Shown piece by piece: positions 10,378 to 18,720 of a stretch of 51,349 bases of DNA. Position 1 is the first letter of the stretch. Each line of letters opens with the position of its first letter. The stretch spans positions 1 to 51,349 of the forward strand of contig CBFFRQ010000007.1 in assembly GCA_965644315.1 (NCBI GenBank). Direction: 5' to 3'. A program made the translations under genes and the position numbers. The notes under the pieces are model-generated. The model searched no databases. It was given only the letters and a program-made list of their open reading frames with translations, and had not been told where the DNA came from. The DNA comes from Caecitellus pseudoparvulus (Eukaryota > Bigyra: Bicosoecida).

Positions 10378-10410
10378 CCTCCGCTGGCCTCAATGAGACA
10401 CGGCCCTGTC
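10378..10410 (+). repeat. Candidate right end of Harbinger-like element
   Basis: CCTCC (10378-10382), six bases and CTCAATG (10389-10395) form the inverted counterpart of the left end. GGCCCTGTC at 10402-10410 matches the direct repeat at 5396-5404. Six bases (AGACAC) separate the inverted repeat from the direct repeat here, against one base on the left. Confidence 0.4.
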
Positions 10411-11229
10411 TGGTGTCAGCAGGTGCGTCATGAACATGCAAGGCTGCCACCCTGCATCGCTTCCGACACCGCCGCTCCCCGCCTCTGAAGGCAGCATGGC
10501 GCAGTCAAACCCCGGCGTCACAGTCTGCAACATCACGCCCTCGAGGAACCCAATGTCTACGCGCGTCTTGTGCTGAGCTCTAAGGTGGGCCACAATCTGC
10601 GGGGACACGGGGTACCGCACCAGCACGCCACCAACCCTGCCTGCCTGGTCAAACACTGGCTTGCACCCCTCGCTCCACTCCAACGGGTCAAGTTCAAGCT
10701 TTGGTTCCTCTTCGGCGGGGGCTTCAGAGTCCTCAGCCATGAATCGCGCAACTGACCAGTTGCTGAAGGTGCCATTACGGAGACAATCCCCCAGCTCAAG
10801 CATCCACCCGAAGTTGTCTTTCAGCACTTTCAAGTGTGCTTCGTCAGCCACTCCAGTGTACGACGACGGCAAGGTATGCCGCCGAATCATCGCGGCCAGC
10901 TCCTGGCTCCGACCACTTGCCTTCAACATCCCACATCTGAGAGGAACGCCCACGTTCTCAACTGAGCTCTTGCCCGCCCATGCCACGAATGTGTCGATCT
11001 CCTTTTGCAAGGCTTGGGCCTTCTCATATGTGTCCAGCAGCCCAGAGGCAAGGACTTTCACAGGCGGGAAAGCTTTCACGCCTGCTGACTCCAAGAGTAA
11101 CCCGTCCTTCAGAAGACCAAACGCCAGGTCAAAATCTGTGCCGAGCAAGAACGCGAGCAGTTGGTACTTCTCGTCTTGATCTTCGTCCGATATCAAAGGT
11201 GTTCTGTATGCAGACAAGAAGCGCTCCAT
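10390..11229 (-). CDS. Unrecognised ORF, possible N-terminal half of the split RHS-like gene
   Basis: The first ATG is 11229 (MERFLSAYRTPLISDEDQ), giving 279 aa; a longer frame from GTG 11247 is also open. The protein is mixed alpha/beta and soluble, with no membrane segment and no motif I recognise. The frame ends with TGA at 10390-10392, inside the putative transposon end and about 10 bp past the 9-bp direct repeat shared with the start of the P-loop ORF. Its orientation and order are right for it to be the front of the RHS-like ATPase at 3610-5415, which begins too close to its Walker A. Joining the two at a single copy of the direct repeat leaves a frame difference, so either the gene decayed after insertion or the two ORFs are unrelated. 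A TATA-like stretch (GCTATAAACTG on the minus strand) lies about 80 bp upstream. Confidence 0.45.
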   Translation of the reverse strand: MERFLSAYRTPLISDEDQDEKYQLLAFLLGTDFDLAFGLLKDGLLLESAGVKAFPPVKVLASGLLDTYEKAQALQKEIDTFVAWAGKSSVENVGVPLRCGMLKASGRSQELAAMIRRHTLPSSYTGVADEAHLKVLKDNFGWMLELGDCLRNGTFSNWSVARFMAEDSEAPAEEEPKLELDPLEWSEGCKPVFDQAGRVGGVLVRYPVSPQIVAHLRAQHKTRVDIGFLEGVMLQTVTPGFDCAMLPSEAGSGGVGSDAGWQPCMFMTHLLTPDRAVSH

Positions 11230-11247
11230 GACTCTACCCTGAAGCAC

Positions 11248-13199
11248 GGTCCGTATTTCACGTGAGCGCGGTGGTTCCTGTGTACGGATACAACGCTACC
11301 GTACTGGCGTCAGTTTATAGCTCAGGCATGTTCGTCACCTACTGTCAGCATTGCTAATGAGCGCAAGGCAGCCTTTTCAGCATCTTTGTTTTGTGTGCGT
11401 TGGCTTAGGACCATTAGCCCGACCTCCAATCGGGCCTGTATGTTCGGAGTGGCTGATTCCCACCAGGGCATTCTGCAGAGTTCTTCAACTGCTGAGTCCA
11501 AGGGTTCAATCTCTTCAATTGCTCCTGCGGAAAAAGTTTGGACGCGCAGCGCAGTAGTGCTTGGGCTTGTGGTGGTTCTCTTTCTTGGCGGGAAGTCTTG
11601 CGTTTGCCAGCCCACGCCAAGCAGATTTGAACGTGCAGAGTTCGGCAGGCGGCCAAGAGTCGAGGCTGTGGGCAACATGGCCTTCGTTCCCATCCATGCA
11701 ATGCGTCTTGCTGAGGATGTGAGCATGCTGAGACAGGGTGCGGCTGCAGAAGGAGAGGGCTCAACTTGTGACTCCGAAACGCCGCCGCAATGCCCTGCTT
11801 GCGTTGGCACGAAAGCGCTCTATGCCGCAGGCTGTGAACGGCTGCAGTCATTGACGAGCTATATACATGACAGTTCTTTTGTGTTCATGTTGTTACCATT
11901 GGGCTGAGTGAATTGTGGGTTCTGTCAGAATTAGCTTCCCTATGGCAGTCAGCTGAGCAAAGCCGTGTCTTCTTCCCTGCCTCTCAAAGAGCCTCTTACC
12001 CGAGGCATTGCTGTTCCTGGTATGTTGCATACCATCCAACGTGCTGCTTTTGGGATCTAACCTCTTTCCATCAAACGCAACAAGCGCTGTATGCCGAGCG
12101 AAACCAGCATATGGCTTCTGTCCGCGCTTCATAGCACTTGGCGTTTCGCCTCAAATTCCGCAGGCGCACACCATGCTGAGCTTCGAAAGAGCAGAGCAAT
12201 TTGAACCCGAAATGCATTGCTACGAACCTGCGTCGAGAATGATGTGTGCACCTGTGTCTTGAAGGACGGAGCAGCCATTTGCCTCTCCATTCAAGCTGTA
12301 TCTCCAGCGCTGCTGTCGAGACCGCTACTTGGGTTTTGCATTGTCAAGAAGTGATGCACTCTGCAACCATCGCCAGAATTCCTGCTGCCAGGACATAGTT
12401 TCCACGCCACTCACCGGAAATTAGCGTACCTTGCTTCATTGTTCGGGCTATCATCAGCTCCACGGGTGATGACTCCAAACTTGTTCCAAGCCCGTTGAAG
12501 GACCCTCCCAGCCCCCAGCGCCCAGTGGGTGCTATTCCCTCGCACCATCGCAGGAATGGCGGAACACTCAACACCCTGATGCCTTCCAGGCGTCCACGGT
12601 AGCACCTGGCTCACTCAAGCCTTCGTCACCGCCAGAGCCATGGTGCAGGCCGGTGCGGGTACAGCCAGACAGCTGCTTGAGGGGGCTGCCCCATTCGGCG
12701 ACAAGCTCATCCAGCAGTGTACCAAGGACGAAGTAGCTCCTAAATCCTCCCCCTGAGGCCCCCTCGGACATGATCGTGCCTCCCAGCGCGGCCGCCTTGG
12801 CTGGCTCAGTGGGTTCAGAGCTGAGCATGCTTTTGGCGCCTTCTTCGAAACATGTGACTATGTGACTGCCTGAGACAACTGTCATGCTGCCCTACTTAGC
12901 GCTGATTCGGACTAGGCTTCGACTCCATCAAAGTGAACGGGTGCTGATGGCCGTCCCTCACAACCGTGCAGAGCTGGGCGCCGCGCTGCCGCTGCGGGGT
13001 GGGCAAGGCTCCGTGAAAGCTACGCTGAGCAAAGCTCATCCTGCTTCCAGCCTTCAACCTCGCCCATACCATACACGTGCAAAGCGCAGCCTGCTCAACT
13101 GGAACAGGAGGCAGCAAGCCATGCCAAGCCTCTCTTGACAATCTGTTCCCAACAGCCAGGGAAGCACCCACACCAGTGTGGATTGCAGCCTCATGCAGA
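11248..13199. other. About 2 kb with no convincing gene; decayed ORFs
   Basis: Several medium ORFs on the minus strand look like eroded coding sequence rather than working genes. The frame at 11322-11810 (162 codons, GTG start) ends in a helical, plausible segment. The frame 12568-12885 (105 codons, ATG) is followed by two overlapping frames at 12344-12614. None has a recognised domain, and no intron rejoined them convincingly. They could be remnants of the upstream part of the RHS-like locus or of other repeats. No tRNA, rRNA or long tandem repeat was seen. Confidence 0.35.
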
Positions 13200-14339
13200 T
13201 TAAGACATTGCTCTGAGCAGCAGCACCATACTGCGTCCACGGCGTGTGCACGTGCCGTCCCAAACAGCGTCCTTCGCTGCCTGCGCCCCCATGTCACCTG
13301 ACTCACACCTCGCACCAAGCGGCACTGCCCGGTCTCCCACAAGCCCCAGCAACTCACGCATCACACCCTCATGACCTGCAGCACATGCAGCTCTGAAGGC
13401 GGCATCGCCACTCGCGTGCACGTCCACTGCTCGATCGCCAGTCAGGCTGAGCAGCTTGCGGACGACGCTGACGTGCCCGTTGCGGCATGCCCACCTGAAG
13501 GCAGCTTCGGTTCCGTGTCTGTCCTTGGCGTGCACATCCACAGTCCTCACCCCGGTCTGTACCAGCAAAGCCCACACGACAGGCAGATGACCATTGCGGC
13601 AGGCCCATCGGAAGGCAAAGTCAGGTCCCTCCCCATCCCCCGCGTGCACGTCCACGGTGCGCGAGCCTGTAAGCCTCAGCAACTCCCACACGACCGTCAG
13701 GTGTCCATTGTGACACGCCCAGCGGAAGCCCGCCTCAGGTCCACGCGCATCCCACGCGTGCACACACACTGCCTGGTCGTCAGTCAAGCTCAGCAGCTCG
13801 CGCACGACCTCTTCGTGGCCATTGTAGCACGCCAGTCGAAACGCTGCCTCGTGTCCGTCTGTGTCCCTGGCGTTGGCATTCACGGTCCGGCTTCCTGACA
13901 AGGCTAGGAGCTCTTGCACCACTTCATGGTGGCCCATGCAGCACGCAAGGCGGAAACCTGCTTCACTTCCACGCCCATCCCCCGCATGCACATCCACCTC
14001 CCGGCTTCCCGTCAACGCGAGCAGCTCCTGGACCACAGCAACGTGCCCGTGGTAGCATGCCGCTTTGAAACCGCCTTCAGCACACCCCATACGTTCTGCG
14101 TGCACGTTCACCGCTAGAGGCCCCTCAAGTGCGAGCAACGCCCGGAGCAATCGCACGTGCCCAACCTTGCAAGCCACGAGGAAGGCGTCGGTCGTGTCTG
14201 TGCCCATTAGGGCTCCATTCAAGGCCCCAATGCCGTCCAGCCCTCCCCCAAGCAATGTGATTATAGTATCAGTGTCCTCTGATGCGCAGGCTGCCTTCCA
14301 CCTGCTGGCTATGCTTCCCGCATCAACCGCACTGGCCAT
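13200..14339 (-). CDS. Ankyrin-repeat protein with 38-residue repeats (copy 1)
   Basis: Single exon, ATG 14339, 379 aa. After a 45-residue leader come eight ankyrin-like helical repeats. Each has the signature (A/G)FRxACxxGHxxVVRELL followed by LTGxRxVDVHA and an acidic GD..G turn. The canonical TPLHxAA start is replaced by GFRxAC, and most repeats are 38 residues long instead of 33. The protein ends with a conserved tail (GTCTRRGRSM). It has no signal peptide or membrane segment, so it is probably cytosolic or nuclear and scaffolds protein contacts; the partner is unknown. The neighbouring minus-strand gene at 14574-15773 has the same leader, repeat number and tail, so the two are tandem duplicates 234 bp apart. 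Confidence 0.82.
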   Translation of the reverse strand: MASAVDAGSIASRWKAACASEDTDTIITLLGGGLDGIGALNGALMGTDTTDAFLVACKVGHVRLLRALLALEGPLAVNVHAERMGCAEGGFKAACYHGHVAVVQELLALTGSREVDVHAGDGRGSEAGFRLACCMGHHEVVQELLALSGSRTVNANARDTDGHEAAFRLACYNGHEEVVRELLSLTDDQAVCVHAWDARGPEAGFRWACHNGHLTVVWELLRLTGSRTVDVHAGDGEGPDFAFRWACRNGHLPVVWALLVQTGVRTVDVHAKDRHGTEAAFRWACRNGHVSVVRKLLSLTGDRAVDVHASGDAAFRAACAAGHEGVMRELLGLVGDRAVPLGARCESGDMGAQAAKDAVWDGTCTRRGRSMVLLLRAMS

Positions 14340-14573
14340 CCTGTCGATTGTGAATTCCGCACGTTTCGCCGAGCGCTTGCCCGTGCATCACGACCCTCAG
14401 TCCTTCCCCATACAAGCCTGGGACCTTCCGATGACCACATGGATCCCAGTTCTGTATCGTTCACTTTGAATTGACAAGGCATTCTTTTCCCCAAGCCCCA
14501 TCCTGCAGGCTGCGTGCTTGCACCAATAAATCAGTCCTGTGCTTGCAAAGCCTTTGTCTGACGTCTCTCGCCC

Positions 14574-15773
14574 TCAGCAACCACGCCACGCAGCCTTCAG
14601 CATCACCATGACCCCTCTGCCTTGGCGCGTGCACGTCCCGCACCATGCCGCATCTCGGCCTGGCTGCAGGGCAGGCTCCCCCGCCTCCACTCTGGCCGCC
14701 AGAGGCACAGCCCGGGCGCCTGTGAGGCCCAGCAGCTCACGCACCACACCAGCATGGCCTGCAGAGCACGCAACTCTAAATCCATCGTCGTCCAAAGCAT
14801 GGACATCCACTGCCTGATTTCCAGTCAGGCTCAGCAGGTGCTGCACGACGCCAACGTGTCCTTCCTTGCAGGCACCCCGAAAGCCGGCTTCCTCCCCCGC
14901 ATGGACGTCCACTGCTCGATCCCCTTGCAAGGCCAGCAACGTGCACACCACATCCAAGTGCCCGTTGGTGCACGCCCAGCGAAGCCCTTCTTCCCCAGCG
15001 GCGTGCATGTCCACAGCCAGAGCCCCAGACAGTGCCAGCAGCTGCCGCACCACACCCAAGTGGCCGTACCTGCACGCCCCTCGAAAACCAGCTTCGGTGC
15101 CTTCCCAGTCTGGTGCATGCACATCCACCGCACGATCTCCTGTCAGCGCCAGCAGTTCACGCACCACTTCCTCCTGCCCATGGTGACACGCCATGCGAAA
15201 CCCCGACTCGGGCCCATACTCGTCCCCCACATGCACGTCCACAGCCAAAGACCCTTCCAACAAGAGCATCTCACGAACAACATCCACATGGCCGTATCTG
15301 CAGGCCCAGCGGAAGCCGGCAAAGGGCCCCTTCCAGTCCGCTGCGCTCACGTCGGGTGCCCGATCACCCGTCAATGCGAGGAGTTCCCGCACCACAGCAG
15401 TGTGCCCAGCGGTGCATGCATCCCGAAAGCCTGCTTCAGCACCAGCCCAATTCTTGGCGTGTACATCTACAGCGCTGCTGCCCTGCAGCGCAAGCAGGCC
15501 TCGCACAAGGTCCACATGCCCAACTTCGCAAGCCACGAGGAAGGCTGCTGATGAATCCTTGCATGACAGGTCTTGGGCTGCGAAGCCTGTGCCCTCAGCA
15601 TCACCACAGAGCAAACCATACAGTGCTTCGACGTCCTTCGCCTTGCACGCATTCTGCCACTGCTTTACTGCGATCGTCGGAATGCGCTCGGCTGCCATGG
15701 TGGAGCAGTTTCCGCACGAATCAACTGTGGATGCATTCCAGGCTGTGCCGAGCCAAGATACCAGTGCGGCCAT
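14574..15773 (-). CDS. Ankyrin-repeat protein with 38-residue repeats (copy 2)
   Basis: Single exon, ATG 15773, 399 aa. An internal ATG at 15698 (MAAERIPTIAVKQWQ) aligns with the start of the neighbouring paralogue and may be the true start. Eight ankyrin-like repeats follow the pattern GFRxACxxGHxxVVRELLALTG. The first five carry a five-residue insertion giving a 38-residue period. The last three (EGLRWACTNGH, AGFRGACKEGH, DGFRVACSAGH) are near the canonical 33. The tail (GTCTRQGRGVMVMLKAA) matches the paralogue. No other domain is visible. Tandem duplication followed by repeat-length change is inferred. A role in protein binding is what ankyrin repeats usually do; no specific partner can be named. 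Confidence 0.82.
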   Translation of the reverse strand: MAALVSWLGTAWNASTVDSCGNCSTMAAERIPTIAVKQWQNACKAKDVEALYGLLCGDAEGTGFAAQDLSCKDSSAAFLVACEVGHVDLVRGLLALQGSSAVDVHAKNWAGAEAGFRDACTAGHTAVVRELLALTGDRAPDVSAADWKGPFAGFRWACRYGHVDVVREMLLLEGSLAVDVHVGDEYGPESGFRMACHHGQEEVVRELLALTGDRAVDVHAPDWEGTEAGFRGACRYGHLGVVRQLLALSGALAVDMHAAGEEGLRWACTNGHLDVVCTLLALQGDRAVDVHAGEEAGFRGACKEGHVGVVQHLLSLTGNQAVDVHALDDDGFRVACSAGHAGVVRELLGLTGARAVPLAARVEAGEPALQPGRDAAWCGTCTRQGRGVMVMLKAAWRGC

Positions 15774-15966
15774 GGATTGTGTGGTATTTTCTTCGTGTTA
15801 TGCATCATTGTCATGATCTGCCCACAAGCTGTCTTCCCTAGGGGCGCGGGGGGGGAGGCTGCTAGGCACTGATACTCTGGGTCTGGCTTTCTGCTGCAAT
15901 GGTGCTGGAAACTGAAACCCTCGGGCAGCAGCGGCCCCAGACGCGCCAACCCCGCCTGCCAGTGAA

Positions 15967-17078
15967 TCAAGCCGCCCTCACGTTGATGGTGCCACAATCT
16001 GGCCCGGCGTACCCGCGAAAGCACTCACACGTGCCACTGGTGTGGTCGCACGTGCCCCTGTTGGAGCAGTCGACATGGCACGCGTTGCCCTCTGCGCCAA
16101 ACAGCACGCCGAGTTGGGACTTCAACGTGGCTGCATCAGGCACCCCAGGTGGCAGTTCGCAGTTCGCGTCGGTCTCGGCCGCTGGGTCGTGGTGACATGG
16201 GCTGCCGACTCTGCTCTTCTGCCGGTTCGTGGCGGTGTCGGCATAGACCGCACCATGCCACTGGGCCCCATTCTGCGATTTGTATGCGCAGTGTGTCTCT
16301 ACGCTCGCGCTTGCAACGTTGGATACAGTGCTGGGGTCGTCCGAGGACGGGCATCGGCCTGCGAAGGGAGGCGGGTGCCGAGCAGTGTGGCACCATGAGC
16401 AAGAGCAGGCCTGCAACACGCGCAGACCACCTACGCAGACTGCAGTCGACCCCGAACCAGGAAGTTGCCTGCACGTCTGATGGCCCGAAGCCCAAACTCC
16501 AGGCGCTGTCACACACGCAGCCATGTACCTTCGTCGCATCCCAGCGACTGCTGACTGCAGCAGAGTACTCCCCTCCTGGCCCGAGGGGCAGCGCATGGCC
16601 TTCAATAGCGGCTTGTTTCATTGACAGGCAGCGCCCATGCCCAGAGCAGGCATTGGGGCATGCGGAGCGCTGGCAGGCGGCGCCAGTGTACCCCGCGAAA
16701 CAACGGCATTGGCCAGTGACCCGGTTGCACAGCCCCTTGCCCGAGCACTCTGCTTGCGGCCGGGAAAAGGTTGTTCCTGTTGGAAGCGGTGCCCAGGCAG
16801 TGCCAGTGGGGCACGCTCCTGTGCAAAGGCGGCATGCGTGCGTTTCACTCCTGCGTTTCTCTGCCCCCGCACAGACTTGCAAACGCACGTTGCGAGCAAT
16901 CAGGCGCTTTTTCCAGGGCAATGTCGTTGGCACTGCCCCATCCATCTTCACAGGCACACGTTTGCGTGTCTGTGTTGCAGGTGCCGTGTCCGCTGCAGTT
17001 GTTGAGGTGTGAGCAGGCACTGGAGGCCGCTGCGGCAGCTGCCGCACAGGCCACGAAAGCAACGGCCAGGCCGCGCAT
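15967..17078 (-). CDS. Secreted EGF-like cysteine-rich protein (stramenopile type)
   Basis: Three exons restore one frame: 16889-17078, 16435-16818 and 15967-16358, with introns of 70 nt (GTGCGT) and 76 nt (GTAGGT). The 321-aa product starts with a signal peptide (MRGLAVAFVACAAAAAAASS). EGF-like modules follow: NNCSGHGTC...CACEDGWG, then a CSQRACPTGTAW segment, ECSGKGLCNRVTGQCRCF, ACPNACSGHGRC, a WFGVDCSLRRCP segment and HVDCSNRGTCDHTSGTCECF. This exact order of modules, with the CP.G.AW and CSLR.CPS.DDP spacers, is one I recall from oomycete, diatom and brown-algal proteins annotated as tenascin- or teneurin-like. No transmembrane segment follows, so the protein is probably secreted or wall-associated. 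The start codon is 83 bp downstream of the RPA2 stop on the same strand. Confidence 0.85.
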
Positions 17079-17161
17079 GGTGTGACCTTGGAAGCAATAC
17101 ATGAGGAGCCAAGTGGCCCGAGTCGCAAGGCAAGCACGTCCTGTGTGTTGCATTGTGGCGC

Positions 17162-18295
17162 TCACATCGTTGTGGCAAAGTGGTTCTCGTCGATGGTTGA
17201 GTACAGCAGCCCCTGCATGGCCAAGCTGTCCACCACCGTTCGCAGCGCTTGCTCAGTCATGCTGGTGCCGTTGGCCTGCAGGTGCTCGGCCACAGCACTT
17301 ACACTGGCCCCTTCATCACTGGAAGCACCCAGCGCCTGGAACGCCAGCAGCACCTGCTGCTCCTGCCCCGCACCAGCTGCCGCAGGCTGCACAGCTGCCG
17401 ACCCGGCGGTGAAACTGGGGGCTGCAGTGGGGTTAAACGCTGCGGGGCCGGCGCTAGCAGTGCCGCTAGTGGCGCCGGGTGTGATAAGGGGTCCCTTTGT
17501 GGCCAGCAAGTGTGCGTAGATGGCTGACAGCTGGTGGTGTGTCACTTCGTTCGTGTTGGCCACGGGCGCGATGTGGTGGCTGACGAGTGCGAGGTTGGAG
17601 CCCAGGGCCTTGACGGTGCCGACCACAGCGACGTACACACCCTCCCTGCGCAAAGACAAAATGGCAGTGCATGGCACAGCGGGATCGGGCGCTCCTGCAA
17701 GCCGCCGTCACGCACTTGAGTTTCTCCTTGGTCTGCGCCCAGGCAAGGTCATCGCCCGTCTGCCACACCTTGATGCTGCACTGCCCCGTACCGTCTTCCA
17801 GCTTCAGCTGCACATGTGTGGTGTTCTCAGATGCCTCGGCAATGACAGCGACGATCTTAAAGTGCTGCGGAGGCGCCGGATGGAGAGGGGGGAGCGTGGC
17901 AGCAGGCATGGCCGCGTGAAACGCCAGTGGCACGCACATGGCAATCCCGGCCGTCAATCTGGAAGGGGGACTCCTTGTTCGTCGTGTCGGGGTTGGCTGC
18001 CTCCATTGCAGACTGCAGCTGCTTGATGGTTGCTGGGATGATGTTGCGTTGCTCCCGCAAGTTCTGCGTGGGGGGTGCTTGAGCAAGTGCTGGGCTGGGA
18101 CGCCAAGCGCATTTGAAGCGGCGCCTCTCACGCGAGATGCTGGCGAGCGCATGGCACCGCCGTCGCCGCCGCCGCCATCGGCCATGAACCCGCCGCCACC
18201 CTGACTGAAGCCTGTGAGCAGAGCATGGCGCCGCGCTTCAGCGCATTGCGCGCGGGCTTCCACTCAGCAGGCCACGCACCGCCTCCAAAGCTCAT
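17162..18295 (-). CDS. RPA2: Replication protein A 32-kDa subunit
   Basis: Five exons are placed at 18280-18295, 18132-18211, 17938-18063, 17716-17864 and 17162-17645; all four introns are 68-73 nt and three start GTGCGT. The 284-aa product has the Gly-rich N-terminus typical of RPA32 (MSFGGGFSQGGGGFM), an IIPATIKQLQSAM segment, the OB fold of DNA-binding domain D (IVAVIAEASENTTHVQLKLE, DGTGQCSIKVW), and a C-terminal winged helix (ASVSAVAEHLQANGTSMTE, GLLYSTIDENHF). It is the middle subunit of the heterotrimer that coats single-stranded DNA in replication, repair and checkpoint signalling. The first exon codes for only five residues plus one base, so automated gene calling would probably miss it. 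It is divergent from the Arf-GEF gene, 425 bp away. Confidence 0.93.
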
Positions 18296-18720
18296 GCTGG
18301 GCAAGGTTGCGGAAATAGAAACAAAAAGTAGACTGTAGCTGTTGACGGCACTGCAGGAGCGGTGACCTGTTGCGCAAGTGACAAAATGTTGCGATTAAGC
18401 TTCGGGCAACGTTTTCCAGCTATTCGTGTTTTGGCGGGGTGAAGAACGGCGTCGTCGTCGTCTATTGTGTCCTGCGGTGCTGCAGCTGGCACAATCCAGC
18501 AGCTTGCGGCAGCAAGTACACAGCATCAATTTCTAAACAAGCTATTACCCGCGGGGAGCCTGCACGAATTCGGCTCTCTTTCTGCGGGCGCCACTCCCCT
18601 TGCGCCTGCCTGCTTGGGCAGCACACCCACTCGGTTCGGTGCAGGTGGCAGGCAACCAGGGCTCACCGACACTGTGGCACTGGTGTGGCTCTGGTCTTCT
18701 GAGCTTCAGAGTGGACCGCG
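18296..18720. promoter_or_regulatory. Shared upstream region of RPA2 and the Arf-GEF
   Basis: This 425-bp gap separates two divergent start codons and must hold both promoters. No TATA box or obvious repeat was recognised. A CAAAATGTTGCG-type AT-richer patch lies near 18380-18400. Confidence 0.4.

Larger units (their letters stand above)
5405..10401. mobile_element. PIF/Harbinger-like DNA transposon with two convergent genes
   Basis: The element is defined by a DDE transposase of the DDE_Tnp_4 (Harbinger/IS5-like) family, a convergent second gene as in many Harbinger elements, and short inverted and direct repeats at 5396-5423 and 10378-10410. Both flanking minus-strand ORFs hit stop codons within a few bases of these repeats (TAA at 5416-5418, TGA at 10390-10392), as expected if the element split one reading frame. 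Both internal genes are free of frame breaks once one short intron each is allowed, so the copy may be intact. The exact borders are tentative. Confidence 0.55.

Noticed and set aside
10390-11229. Direct in-frame fusion of this ORF to the P-loop ORF at one copy of the 9-bp repeat
   Set aside because: The simple join leaves the P-loop in a different frame, so continuity is kept only as a hypothesis involving later decay.
11503-11511. GGTTCAATC resembling a tRNA B-box
   Set aside because: No matching A-box, acceptor stem or anticodon stem could be folded around it.
12344-12885. Pair of small minus-strand ORFs as a real gene
   Set aside because: They cannot be joined by a plausible short intron and encode nothing recognisable; treated as decayed sequence.
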